53,761 nucleotides of DNA from assembly GCA_017532825.1 (NCBI GenBank), contig JAFXIT010000007.1, positions 1 to 53,761 on the forward strand, written 5' to 3'. The notes beneath the pieces were generated by a model. It was not told the DNA's origin. It made no database searches and saw only the letters and a list, made by a program, of their open reading frames with translations. The stretch is from Clostridia bacterium. GTDB lineage: Bacteria > Bacillota > Clostridia > Oscillospirales > QAMX01. How positions within the stretch are numbered: the stretch's first letter is position 1; every line of letters begins with the position of its first letter. The position numbers and the translations under genes were made by a program. Below, one piece after another: positions 16,747 through 24,969 of this stretch.

Positions 16747-17609
16747 TTGCCGTTACCTCCTATCATCTTACAATTTTCGGCAAAGTTATAGTGGTAATGT
16801 TTGAACCCGGACATCCGTTCAAAGGCGAGGGATATTAGGGATAAGATCAGACCGTCGCCGTAGGATCGGTATATCCTCTGCTTTCCCGAGAGCAGATGGG
16901 CTGTAAGCTTGTCGCATATCTCAAGCTCGCAGCACATATCCAGTATCTGCGTGGATTTTAAGAGCGAAGCTCCCGTGTTTTTTGCAATGTAGTCGGCAGT
17001 GAAGCTCTCCGAACAGTCCCGAGTGTGGATAAAGGCGAGGATCTTGAGGGCATCGGTGTCGGAGAGGAAGGCAAACAGCTTGGTTATATTCTCCTGCTTT
17101 TTTTCATCAAAGAGCCATGCAAAATCCGATCTGTTTCTGAGTTGTACAACGGCGAGGTTGACGTCGTCGTTGCTTGCAGTGAAGCCAAACACGTCAGAGT
17201 ATGAGATCTGGTTGCGATGGGGGGTGTCTGTGTTTGGGAGTGCGGCGGGACTTTCGGGAGTGCTCGGCTTGGATATGCCTGCCGATCTGCAGGCGGCGGG
17301 AAAGATCGCCTCTGCAAGATCGAATATCCTAAGCCCGATCTCGGAGCGGTCGTTAAGCCCCTTGAACTCGTCTGCAATGATGCGGCTTGTGTCCGCTTTC
17401 CCGTTTTCAAGGCCGAGAAGGCGGTCGACGGTGACGTCATAGTACCTTGAAAGGGCTATAAGCATATCAATATCGGGGGCGGATGCACCCGTTTCCCATT
17501 TGGAAACGGTCTTGTTTGACACCGACAGTGCAAGCGCAACGTCCTCCTGTGTCACACCCTTTTCCGCCCTGAGCTCGGTCAGCTTGGCGGATATATCGTA
17601 TTTACACAT
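16743..17609 (-). CDS. XRE-family regulator, first gene of a tandem pair
   Basis: 288 residues with an N-terminal HTH (about 8-62, VTQEDVALALSVSNKTVSKWE), then a linker of about 90 residues and a C-terminal winged-helix-like part (LAFIHTRDCSESFTADYIAKN, CCELEICDKL, QRIYRSYGDG) paralogous to the downstream protein. AGGTGAAAAC precedes the ATG. A strong promoter lies 50 bases upstream. The coupled expression suggests a heteromer or sequential duplication. Confidence 0.85.
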   Translation of the reverse strand: MCKYDISAKLTELRAEKGVTQEDVALALSVSNKTVSKWETGASAPDIDMLIALSRYYDVTVDRLLGLENGKADTSRIIADEFKGLNDRSEIGLRIFDLAEAIFPAACRSAGISKPSTPESPAALPNTDTPHRNQISYSDVFGFTASNDDVNLAVVQLRNRSDFAWLFDEKKQENITKLFAFLSDTDALKILAFIHTRDCSESFTADYIAKNTGASLLKSTQILDMCCELEICDKLTAHLLSGKQRIYRSYGDGLILSLISLAFERMSGFKHYHYNFAENCKMIGGNGK

Positions 17610-17661
17610 GTTTTCACCTCAAAAAATCTTAAAAGATCAGAGCCTCGAGCCTCTTGTTTGC

Positions 17662-17690
17662 ATTATACTTGAAACTGACGGTAGAGTCAA
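17662..17690 (-). promoter_or_regulatory. Promoter of the tandem XRE genes
   Basis: TTGACT (17685-17690) and TATAAT (17662-17667) on the minus strand with a 17-base spacer, 53 bases before the first start codon. The long AT-rich leader and the HTH products make autoregulation plausible. Confidence 0.8.
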
Positions 17691-17746
17691 CATACCAAAT
17701 ATTTATATTTTCTCTGTTTTGGAGAATTTATGAGGTGGACACAAAT

Positions 17747-17778
17747 AAAGGTGCACCGCAATTCTGCGGTGCACCTTT
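17747..17778 (-). terminator. Terminator downstream of the sortase gene
   Basis: Perfect 14-bp stem AAAGGTGCACCGCA / TGCGGTGCACCTTT with an ATTC loop, immediately downstream of the sortase stop, followed on the minus strand by ATTTGT. Confidence 0.88.
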
Positions 17779-17780
17779 GC

Positions 17781-18725
17781 TTATTCGGTTATCAGTCTGC
17801 CGTGGATAACGATTCGCTCGTTTTCGTCACGGCGGTTGTTTGTGCAGGTAGAGAGTGTGACCGTTAGGTCGTCCTCGGTCGGGACGACGCCGGTATCAAA
17901 GAGGGAGTTTTCAAGCGCCATATCGAGATATTTTGCATACCCCTCGGAGGTCGGGAATATCACGGTGAAGGTGTCGCCGTAGGCATCCGTTTTGTAGACG
18001 GAGTATATCTCGTATTTCAGCGTTCCGTCCCGTGTCATTATACAGAAGTAGGGGTGAGCACGGGTGTAGTCGGCATCGGCATAGCGCATAAGCGCACCGA
18101 ACATAACACCGTAGTTGAGGTTGTGTCCGTAGATGATGGTGTTGCGGTCGGTGAACTTAGGCGAGTTGCGGTAGTCTGCAAATATCGCACCGCCCGAGCC
18201 CTTGGTCACGCCGTCGTAGAGGGTGGTCACGTATTTCTGGTTATCGGTCGACTGCAGCAGGGGAAAGCTGATGGTGGTGTCGTATGCCCATATCCAGCCG
18301 ATTATCTCGGGGTTTGAGCGCTGCATGGCGTTCCAGTTGAGCTTAAACTGCGGCCAGATGGACTCGGTAGTCTGTGCCGTTGTCTGCGGCGGAAGGGTAG
18401 TAGTCTGCGCCGACGAGGTCTGAGCTTCGGTGGTGGACTGCTCGGTACCCGAAGGGGAGGTCTCGGTAGAGGCCTGGGTGGTCTGGGCGGTGGTTGTGTC
18501 AGTCGTTTGGGAGGTCTGCGAGGTAGACCCACCGGGGGTAGTCGGGGGCGCTTGAGTGGAGGAGGCAGTAGTTTCAAATATCAGAAAATCGTTTTGAGCC
18601 TGCTTGTTTGAGTCGTTTACGGCTTTCCTTATACGGTATGGCTCTGTGATCTTCCAGACCGAAAAGACCATTATAACAAGCAGAACTGCCGCAATGGCGA
18701 GCCTGATCCATTTGTTTTTCAGCAC
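17781..18725 (-). CDS. Class B sortase with an extended Thr/Ser-rich linker
   Basis: 314 residues: an N-terminal membrane helix (about 9-26), a low-complexity Thr/Ser/Gln/Pro linker (about 52-122), then a sortase domain. The catalytic triad is H201 (IIYGHNL), C294 (TLSTCTNN) and R304 (ENERIVIHGRL), with spacing typical of class B. Sortases attach sorting-signal proteins to the cell wall or pilin-like surface structures. The linker may span the peptidoglycan. The start is GTG (18723-18725) right after the rlmI stop, preceded by GAGGTGG. No LPXTG-type substrate is seen in the window, so it probably serves genes elsewhere. Confidence 0.9.
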   Translation of the reverse strand: MLKNKWIRLAIAAVLLVIMVFSVWKITEPYRIRKAVNDSNKQAQNDFLIFETTASSTQAPPTTPGGSTSQTSQTTDTTTAQTTQASTETSPSGTEQSTTEAQTSSAQTTTLPPQTTAQTTESIWPQFKLNWNAMQRSNPEIIGWIWAYDTTISFPLLQSTDNQKYVTTLYDGVTKGSGGAIFADYRNSPKFTDRNTIIYGHNLNYGVMFGALMRYADADYTRAHPYFCIMTRDGTLKYEIYSVYKTDAYGDTFTVIFPTSEGYAKYLDMALENSLFDTGVVPTEDDLTVTLSTCTNNRRDENERIVIHGRLITE

Positions 18726-19913
18726 TTACACCACCTCGAAAATGTAAAACTTAAGGTAACTTGTCTCGGGTACGCCCCAAAGGATGGGATGGTCACAGGC
18801 CTGCTGACGTGCCTCAAGCTGTAAAAGGCTGACGTTTGCATCCTTGGCGGCACGTCTGAGCATGGCAACGAAGAGCTCGTCCTCCATAAAATGCGAGCAG
18901 GAGCAGGTCGCAAGCAAGCCGCCTCTGGGAAGAAGCTTCATTGCACGGTAGTTTATCTCCCTGTAGCCTCGCTCGGCACTGTCGACGGTCTTGCGGGACT
19001 TGGTAAAGGCGGGAGGGTCTAGTATAATGAAGTCGTAGGGGTGTCCCTCGATCTTGGGGAGCAGGTCAAAGACGTCCGTCTGTATAAAATCTACCGCAAG
19101 CCCGTTGCGCTCGGCGTTTGCACGGGCAAGAGCAAGGGCGTCAGCCGAGATATCTGCGGCGGTAACGCTTGCCGCACCGCCCAGAGCGGCGTTGAGGGCA
19201 AACGATCCCGTGTGTGTAAAGCAGTCAAGCACACGTCTGCCCTTGGCATATCGTGCAACGGCGGCACGGTTGTACTTTTGGTCGAGAAAGAAGCCCGTTT
19301 TCTGGCCGTTTTCAACGTCGACGGCGTAGTAAACGCCGTTTTCGCATATCTCCGTAAGGGTCGAAAGCCCTTCCTTGCGGCAGTACCAGCCCTTTCCCTG
19401 CTCCAGGCCTTCAAGCTCACGGAGCTTGACGTCGTTCCGCTCGAAGATGCCATTTATACCGGGAATGACCTTCAAAAGCAGGGGAAATATGATATCCTTC
19501 CGCTTCTCTATGCCGTAGGACATGACCTGGGTCACGAGAATGTCGTTGTATTTATCCACCGTAAGCCCCGGAAAGCCGTCGGCTTCTCCGAAGATCACAC
19601 GGCAGGCAGAGACGTCGTCCATCACCGTCTGACGCAGATTCCATGCGTATCCGATACGTCGCTCGAAAAATCCCTCGTCAAAGCTGTCGTTTGCATTCCT
19701 TGAGAGGATGCGGAGGGCTATCTTGGAATGCAGACTGTACATCGCCGTGCCGAGGTAGCTTCCCTTCTCGGATATAACGTCGACAAGACCTCCGTTTTCG
19801 GGAACGGGGGAAAGCTCGGTGATCTCGGCGGCGTATACCCACGGATGTCCGCCTTCGAGCGCACGCTGGGCTTTTTTTGTGACCTTGGCAACGGGATAGA
19901 TACGCTGTTTCAT
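18726..19913 (-). CDS. rlmI: RlmI-type 23S rRNA (cytosine-C5) methyltransferase
   Basis: 395 residues of the RlmI/YccW family that methylates a cytosine of 23S rRNA. Elements: an N-terminal PUA-like region (GHPWVYAAEI), an EEHD-like central region, the SAM-binding CFTHTGSFALNAALGG segment and the catalytic DPPAFTKSR motif. The family is often annotated as class I SAM-dependent rRNA methyltransferase. AAAAGGAG precedes the ATG. Sortase follows directly. Confidence 0.92.
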   Translation of the reverse strand: MKQRIYPVAKVTKKAQRALEGGHPWVYAAEITELSPVPENGGLVDVISEKGSYLGTAMYSLHSKIALRILSRNANDSFDEGFFERRIGYAWNLRQTVMDDVSACRVIFGEADGFPGLTVDKYNDILVTQVMSYGIEKRKDIIFPLLLKVIPGINGIFERNDVKLRELEGLEQGKGWYCRKEGLSTLTEICENGVYYAVDVENGQKTGFFLDQKYNRAAVARYAKGRRVLDCFTHTGSFALNAALGGAASVTAADISADALALARANAERNGLAVDFIQTDVFDLLPKIEGHPYDFIILDPPAFTKSRKTVDSAERGYREINYRAMKLLPRGGLLATCSCSHFMEDELFVAMLRRAAKDANVSLLQLEARQQACDHPILWGVPETSYLKFYIFEVV

Positions 19914-19994
19914 ACGTTTGCTCCTTTTAAAGGGGTGCTTATCTGTGTAAAGAGTATCGCTTTACACGGATAAAACGGCAACTTTACTATAAAT

Positions 19995-20023
19995 ATTTTA
20001 TCCCAGAGGGAGGAAAAAGTCAA
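19995..20023 (-). promoter_or_regulatory. Promoter of rlmI-sortase
   Basis: Minus-strand TTGACT (20018-20023) and TAAAAT (19995-20000) with a 17-base spacer. Confidence 0.65.
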
Positions 20024-20049
20024 TAACAAAAAAATTTCGTGTAAAAGTA

Positions 20050-20078
20050 TTGTTCCCCGTAACAAAATATAGTAAAAT
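20050..20078 (+). promoter_or_regulatory. Promoter of the DUF5685 operon
   Basis: TTGTTC (20050-20055) and TAAAAT (20073-20078) with a 17-base spacer; a TATAAT at 20078-20083 overlaps it. The divergent rlmI promoter shares the same intergenic region. Confidence 0.6.
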
Positions 20079-20109
20079 ATAATATAGAATGTATTCAAGG
20101 GGGCAGGGA

Positions 20110-20982
20110 ATGTACGGATACGTCAGGCCGTTCAGGCCGGAGCTGAAGGTTCGCGAGTTTGAGCTTTATAAAACTACATATTGCGGACTGTGTCACGCCT
20201 TGAAGGAAAACTACGGATTCCTTGCCCGTTTTGCGGTCAGCTACGATATGACCCTGCTTGCCATGGCCCTTTCGAAGGGAACGCAGACCGCCTGTCGGCA
20301 CAAGCGCTGTGCGGCGTCGCCGTTTAGGAAAAAATGTGTGGCGGCATCATCGCCCGAGCTTGATGCCGTTGCGGGACTGACGGTGATACTTGCCTGGTTC
20401 AAGCTTTGCGACGAGGTAGCAGACGGCGGCTTTTTTAAGGCCTTTGGTGCAAGAGTACTTAAGCTCCTTATGCGGAGAAGGTACAAAAAGGCTGCCGCAG
20501 CCTTTCCCGAATTTAACGCCCTTGCAAAAAGAGAGCTTGAAAGACTTGCCCTCTTTGAGAAAAACGCCGAGCCGTCGATAGATGCGGTTGCCGACTGCTT
20601 TGCCCTGATAACCGCAGGCTTTTCTGTCTGTGAGGAGGACGCACCGAGGGCGAGGATACTGCGAGAGATCTTCTACCACGTCGGGCGTGCGGTCTACATA
20701 CTCGATGCGGCAGACGATTACCCCCGTGACGTTGAAAAGAATGCCTACAACCCCATACACCTGCGCTTTGACACCGATTCAGCCGAGCTTACCGCAGAGA
20801 TAAAGGAGCGCATACGTGAGACGGTCGAGCAGTCGCTTGCAAGTGCGGCAGCGGCGGGTGAGCTGCTTGAGCAAAACGAATTTACCCCGATCATTTTAAA
20901 CATACTCTATCTCGGTATGCCCTCTGTAATAAACGAGGTGCTTTCGGGAACGGACAAAAAGCGCAACGGGCGCGTAATATGA
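20110..20982 (+). CDS. DUF5685 family protein
   Basis: 290 residues matching DUF5685. It carries the N-terminal segment ELYKTTYCGLCHALKENYG with a CX2C pair, and a second Cys-rich patch (ACRHKRCAASPFRKKC); these may bind metal or iron-sulfur (inference). No transmembrane helix is obvious. A GGGGGCAGGGA site precedes the ATG at 20110; an in-frame ATG at 20089 is upstream of it. It is the first of a three-gene unit with a J-domain protein (15 bases downstream) and a membrane protein. Function unknown. Confidence 0.85.
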   Translation: MYGYVRPFRPELKVREFELYKTTYCGLCHALKENYGFLARFAVSYDMTLLAMALSKGTQTACRHKRCAASPFRKKCVAASSPELDAVAGLTVILAWFKLCDEVADGGFFKAFGARVLKLLMRRRYKKAAAAFPEFNALAKRELERLALFEKNAEPSIDAVADCFALITAGFSVCEEDAPRARILREIFYHVGRAVYILDAADDYPRDVEKNAYNPIHLRFDTDSAELTAEIKERIRETVEQSLASAAAAGELLEQNEFTPIILNILYLGMPSVINEVLSGTDKKRNGRVI

Positions 20983-20997
20983 TTTTGGAGAAGAAAC

Positions 20998-21594
20998 ATG
21001 GATCCTTACAAAGTACTTGGCGTAAGCCGCAATGCAAGCGATGAGGAGATCAGAGCCGCTCACCGTGCTCTTGCAAAGAAATACCATCCCGACAACTACG
21101 TAAACAATCCCCTTGCCGACCTTGCCGCAGAGAAGATGAAGGAGATAAACGCCGCATACGAGCAGATACAAAACGAGCGTGCGGGCAGACAGACTAACTC
21201 CGGAAGCTACGGCGGGGATTACAACGACAACGGGTCCTCCTCAAAGTATGCTGCCGTACGCAACTTCATTGCCTACGGCGACCTTGACGCTGCCGAGCGG
21301 CTGCTCAACGAGCAGGAGGACCACGACGCTGAGTGGTACTTCCTCAAGGGAAGCGTCTGCTTCAGACGGGGCTGGATGGATGCCGCAGAGGATAATTTTG
21401 CCAGGGCCACCGAGATGGACCCCTCCAACCGTGAGTATGCTGCGGCATACGACCGTATGTCCCACCGTCGGACGGTATACCACGAGCGGGGCGGATATGA
21501 CAACGAAATGTCCTTTTGTACCTGCTGCAACAACCTTATCTGTGCCGACTGCTGCTGCGAATGCATGGGCGGCGACCTGATACCCTGCTGTTAG
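20998..21594 (+). CDS. J-domain protein with a Cys-rich tail
   Basis: 198 residues. The N-terminal 65 residues are a DnaJ J-domain with the HPD motif (KKYHPDNY) that stimulates Hsp70 (DnaK). The middle includes a tetratricopeptide-like helical part ([35 protein letters not shown]). The last 25 residues are extremely Cys-rich (CTCC, CADCCC, CMGG, ending CC), with at least nine cysteines. It lacks the G/F region and zinc-finger of true DnaJ. It lies between DUF5685 and a small membrane protein, with only 1 base between its stop and the next start. Confidence 0.9.
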   Translation: MDPYKVLGVSRNASDEEIRAAHRALAKKYHPDNYVNNPLADLAAEKMKEINAAYEQIQNERAGRQTNSGSYGGDYNDNGSSSKYAAVRNFIAYGDLDAAERLLNEQEDHDAEWYFLKGSVCFRRGWMDAAEDNFARATEMDPSNREYAAAYDRMSHRRTVYHERGGYDNEMSFCTCCNNLICADCCCECMGGDLIPCC

Positions 21595-21595
21595 T

Positions 21596-22096
21596 ATGAA
21601 GGACGTAAAGAAGCTCACCCTTGCGGCAGTTCTTACGGCGGTCGCCTGCGGTGTTATATTTGCGGGGGGACTGATCCCTACGGGCAGACTTGCCGTTGCG
21701 GCGGTCGCCTGTCTGGCCATTACCGCCGTCTGCATCGAATGCGGAAAGCTGTACGGACTGCTTGCCTACGTGGCATCTGCGGTGATCGTACTTCTCCTTG
21801 CTCCCTCCAAGCCGGTTGCATGTGTATACGCCGTGTTTTTCGGACTTTACCCGATAGTAAAGGCGGTAGCCGAGGGAGTAAAGAGCCGTGTTTGGGAACA
21901 TACTATCAAGGTCGGATTTACAACGGTTGCATACTGGCTTTTGGTACTCGGAGCAAGACTCTTCTTTGAGTTTGAGCCGAAGATAGAGATAGTCTTACCG
22001 TTTTGGATCGCTTGCTGTGTGGTTGCAATGATATTTGACGTTGCGCTTTCACAGCTGATAAGCTTTTATATTTCAAGAATAAGCCGCAGACGGTAG
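21596..22096 (+). CDS. Small integral membrane protein, function unknown
   Basis: 166 residues with about five predicted transmembrane helices (about 8-26, 33-50, 55-75, 106-125, 135-160) and a short basic C-terminus. No family is recognised with confidence. It is the last gene of the DUF5685/J-domain unit and is followed by a terminator. Joint expression suggests the three products act together, possibly at the membrane, but nothing in its sequence shows how. Confidence 0.75.
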   Translation: MKDVKKLTLAAVLTAVACGVIFAGGLIPTGRLAVAAVACLAITAVCIECGKLYGLLAYVASAVIVLLLAPSKPVACVYAVFFGLYPIVKAVAEGVKSRVWEHTIKVGFTTVAYWLLVLGARLFFEFEPKIEIVLPFWIACCVVAMIFDVALSQLISFYISRISRRR

Positions 22097-22107
22097 TCTG
22101 CAAAATA

Positions 22108-22141
22108 AAAATTCCAAGGACTTATCGGTCCTTGGAATTTT
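22108..22141 (+). terminator. Terminator after the DUF5685/J-domain/membrane unit
   Basis: Perfect 14-bp stem AAAATTCCAAGGAC / GTCCTTGGAATTTT with a 6-base loop. Confidence 0.88.
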
Positions 22142-22142
22142 A

Positions 22143-22219
22143 TGGCACGCCCGGGCGGATTCGAACCGCCGGCCTTCCGCTTAGGAGGCGGACGCTCTAT
22201 CCAGCTGAGCTACGGGCGC
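22143..22219 (-). tRNA. tRNA-Arg, anticodon CCT
   Basis: 77 nt including an encoded CCA end. The acceptor stem is GCGCCCG / CGGGCGT. The anticodon stem CCGC / GCGG encloses the loop CTCCTAA, so the anticodon is CCT, which reads AGG. The TPsiC arm contains GGTTCGAATCC. A promoter is directly upstream. Confidence 0.95.
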
Positions 22220-22230
22220 TTGTGCAATAT

Positions 22231-22259
22231 ATTTTAATACAAATAAGGTGTAATGTCAA
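22231..22259 (-). promoter_or_regulatory. tRNA-Arg promoter
   Basis: Minus-strand TTGACA (22254-22259) and TAAAAT (22231-22236) with a 17-base spacer, starting about 11 bases before the mature tRNA. Confidence 0.8.
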
Positions 22260-22295
22260 TCCTTTGGGGAGATAATATTTTCGTAAGGAGCGCTG

Positions 22296-23174
22296 ATGAC
22301 CGTGCGACTGTTAAATAAAAATGAGCTGAATAAATGGCTTAGGCGTATGCCGGTGCTGTTGCTTGGTTCGGCTGTCTACGCTTTTTCGGTAACGATGTTT
22401 ATAAACCACGCCGACCTTATGATGGGCGGTGCGACCGGTCTTTCCATAGTTATCAACCGCCTGACGGGATTTCCTGTCGGTATTATGGTCATCGCCATGA
22501 ACCTGCCGCTCTTTATCGTGGGCGCCAAGGATATGGGGCGGGACTTCCTTATCGGTTCGCTTATAGGGATGATCGCATCATCCCTGCTGATAGATGCCTT
22601 TGAATACCTTCCCCAGATACACGGTCTGCGGGAAGAGAGACTTCTTGCGGCAGGTGTCGGCGGCGCACTCTGCGGTGCGGGTATCGGACTTGTGATGTCT
22701 GCGGGTGGAAGCACCGGCGGTACCGATATCGTGGCATTGCTTATCGGCAAGCGTGTCCAGAGCGTATCGGTTGGCAGGTGGATACTGATAACCGATATAA
22801 TCATAATCCTTGCCGGCGCCGTGATACTGCAGGACTATATGGCGGCAATATATTCCGCCGTTTCGATGTATATCTCGACCACCGCCGTCGACGGAGTTCT
22901 CTACGGCGCCAATATGTCGGTCGTTGCGATGATCGTGACCAAAAAGGCAAAGCTTCTTGCCTCATCCATCCTAAAGGACATAAACAGAGGTGTGACCGTA
23001 CTCAACGCCAGAGGCGGTTATACCGGCGAGGAGCAGAGCGTACTGATGTGCGCCGTCGGCAGACGTCAGCTCGTCGCACTCAAGAGGGTTGTCAGGCAGA
23101 CCGACCCTGATGCGTTTGTCATAGTCAGCGAAGCAAAGGAGATAGTCGGTAACGGCTTTAAGGAGACCATATAA
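22296..23174 (+). CDS. YitT family membrane protein (DUF2179 C-terminal domain)
   Basis: 292 residues with about five or six transmembrane helices in the first 205 and a cytoplasmic DUF2179 domain after them (RGVTVLNARGGYTGEEQSVLMCAVGRRQL). The conserved motifs GGATGLSIVIN and GGSTGGTDIVALL are present. YitT proteins are widespread in Firmicutes with uncertain transport function. AAGGAG lies 5 bases before the ATG. The first PH-domain gene follows 21 bases later. Confidence 0.9.
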   Translation: MTVRLLNKNELNKWLRRMPVLLLGSAVYAFSVTMFINHADLMMGGATGLSIVINRLTGFPVGIMVIAMNLPLFIVGAKDMGRDFLIGSLIGMIASSLLIDAFEYLPQIHGLREERLLAAGVGGALCGAGIGLVMSAGGSTGGTDIVALLIGKRVQSVSVGRWILITDIIIILAGAVILQDYMAAIYSAVSMYISTTAVDGVLYGANMSVVAMIVTKKAKLLASSILKDINRGVTVLNARGGYTGEEQSVLMCAVGRRQLVALKRVVRQTDPDAFVIVSEAKEIVGNGFKETI

Positions 23175-23195
23175 AGCCGTTGCTGCGGCTTGTAA

Positions 23196-23633
23196 ATGAT
23201 AAAGAAAGAAATATTTTCACCGGGCAGACGTATGTCTGCAATATGGCAGATACGCCTTGCGGCAGTGGCGGCAACGGCCATTTCCGTCGGAGTAGAGCTG
23301 CTTGAGTACTCCGTTCCGCTGGGCATTGCCATATCTGTTGCGGCGGTAGCGGCGTTTGGTTTTGTCGGCGGCCTTTACCTACCTGCCTATATGCGAAGAC
23401 TCTCATACTCACTTGAGCGGGGCAGGCTTACGGTGGTAAAGGGCGTGTTTACCGTCAAAAGGAGCATGCTTGAGCTGTCACTTGCGAGTGCCGTGTCGGT
23501 TCGGTCAACCCCTCTCATGCGGCTTTTGGGGGTGCGGAGACTATGCGTTTTTTATCCGAAAGGACGTATTACCATTCCCGCTCTGGCACAGACCGAGGCC
23601 GCAAGCCTTGCGCTGGAAGTCCACCGCAGATGA
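23196..23633 (+). CDS. Bacterial PH-domain membrane protein (YdbS-like)
   Basis: 145 residues: two transmembrane helices (about 19-36, 40-61), then a bacterial PH domain (about 70-140; YSLERGRLTVVKGVFTVKRS, IPALAQTEAASLALEV). This fits the small partner of YdbS/YdbT pairs, which are membrane proteins of poorly known function. The ribosome-binding site is weak (only a short purine stretch). It overlaps the next gene by 4 bases. Confidence 0.82.
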   Translation: MIKKEIFSPGRRMSAIWQIRLAAVAATAISVGVELLEYSVPLGIAISVAAVAAFGFVGGLYLPAYMRRLSYSLERGRLTVVKGVFTVKRSMLELSLASAVSVRSTPLMRLLGVRRLCVFYPKGRITIPALAQTEAASLALEVHRR

Positions 23634-24490
23634 GATTTCACCCGATCGCCGTGTTCGGATCGGTCAGAAAGCTTATTTTACCCATCGTTCTGCCGATCGT
23701 ACATGCAGTTCTTTTCAATAAAGGTGATCGCCTCTACGGGGTATGGATAGACCTGCTGATATTTGTATCGGCCATAGTGCTGGCGCTTCTCCGCCTTAAA
23801 AAAAGTCGTATTTCATTAGAGCCTGACAGTATAACCGTGTTTGACGGTGTACTTTTTTGCTCGAGGGACTGCTTTTTGCGGGACGAAATAGATGAAATAA
23901 CCGTGTCAAGCGGTTTGCTTTACAGACTCATTGGGGCGGTAAAAGCAGATATACGGCTCTGCGGAGCACGAAAAAAGCTTGTAATCCACCGAAAAGACGC
24001 CCATAAGCTGTTTTATCCGGGTGTAATGCGTATATACGGACATCTGTCTGCCGATGCCTACGGTCTGACGGCGTTTGTTCTGACCGCTCTAACCTTCGTC
24101 GGGGAAATAGTCGGACGTGACATCAGAGCGGATCTTGCACGAGGTCTTATATCCGCATTTGCGGGAGTGCTTGGCCTTGCAGGCCTACTTGGGATAGGGT
24201 ATATTATTCTTTGGTATGACACGTCTGCCCGCTTTTCCTCGGCAGATACCGACGGTCGGACGGTATGGCTGACCTGGATACGCCTGCGAGAGCTTCGCCT
24301 TGCGGAGCTGCCGGCAAAAAACATACACGCCGTGACGTTGTCGCAAAGCCTTTTTCAGAGGCTTAGGGGAAGCTGCAGTATGAGAATAACCACGGTCTGC
24401 TCAAGGCATATCATCAGAGGCCTTTCATTTGAGGGGGCGGAGCGTGTTTTAGGAGAATTGGGATGGACGAAAGACAGATCTATTATATGA
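23630..24490 (+). CDS. Bacterial PH-domain membrane protein (YdbT-like)
   Basis: 286 residues with two transmembrane helix pairs (about 16-55 and 140-195) and two bacterial PH domains (about 58-118 and 215-275; SRISLEPDSITVFDGVLF, and the C-terminal LPAKNIHAVTLSQSLFQRLRG). YdbT has two or three repeats and partners with YdbS, matching the upstream gene. An in-frame ATG at 23543 lies inside the upstream gene; the ATGA overlap at 23630 is the better start. tadA overlaps its 3' end by 28 bases. Confidence 0.82.
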   Translation: MRFHPIAVFGSVRKLILPIVLPIVHAVLFNKGDRLYGVWIDLLIFVSAIVLALLRLKKSRISLEPDSITVFDGVLFCSRDCFLRDEIDEITVSSGLLYRLIGAVKADIRLCGARKKLVIHRKDAHKLFYPGVMRIYGHLSADAYGLTAFVLTALTFVGEIVGRDIRADLARGLISAFAGVLGLAGLLGIGYIILWYDTSARFSSADTDGRTVWLTWIRLRELRLAELPAKNIHAVTLSQSLFQRLRGSCSMRITTVCSRHIIRGLSFEGAERVLGELGWTKDRSII

Positions 24491-24930
24491 ATCAGGCCTT
24501 GATGCTTGCAAGGCGTGCCCAAAGGCGGGGAGAGGTACCCGTCGGGTGTGTCATAGTCCGCAAGGGCAGGATCATTGCACGCTCGTCTAACCGCCGTGAG
24601 GCGGGAAAAAACGCCCTGTACCATGCCGAGTTGCTTGCCATTGACAAGGCCTGCCGCCGCCTTGGCGGGTGGAGGCTTTGGGATTGCGAGCTCTACGTAA
24701 CGCTTGAGCCCTGCGCTATGTGTGCGGGAGCGATAATAAACGCAAGGATCCCCAAGGTATTTTTCGGAGCAGGTGATGACCGAAACGGCGCAATGGGCTC
24801 GGCCGTCGAGATGCAAAAAAGACAAAACTCCTTCCTGCCCGAGGTCACGGGCGGCGTTCTCGGAGGCGAATGCGCCGAGGTACTTACTTCATTCTTCAGA
24901 AATATGAGAAAAAAGCACGCCCGTGGTTAG
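24463..24930 (+). CDS. tadA: tRNA adenosine(34) deaminase
   Basis: 155-residue zinc deaminase making inosine at the wobble position of tRNA-Arg. The HAE motif (YHAEL, H54, E56) and PCAMCAGA (C84, C87) are intact and lie in the usual order. AGGAG precedes the ATG 8 bases upstream. The start lies inside the 3' end of the PH-domain gene. A strong terminator overlaps its end. Confidence 0.95.
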   Translation: MDERQIYYMNQALMLARRAQRRGEVPVGCVIVRKGRIIARSSNRREAGKNALYHAELLAIDKACRRLGGWRLWDCELYVTLEPCAMCAGAIINARIPKVFFGAGDDRNGAMGSAVEMQKRQNSFLPEVTGGVLGGECAEVLTSFFRNMRKKHARG

Positions 24931-24944
24931 GATGGGCGTGCTTT
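24912..24944 (+). terminator. Terminator at the tadA end
   Basis: Perfect 11-bp stem AAAGCACGCCC (24912-24922) / GGGCGTGCTTT (24934-24944) with an 11-base loop, overlapping the last codons of tadA. Confidence 0.85.
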
Positions 24945-24969
24945 GATTTTGCCGTTAAGTCAGCGGTAG

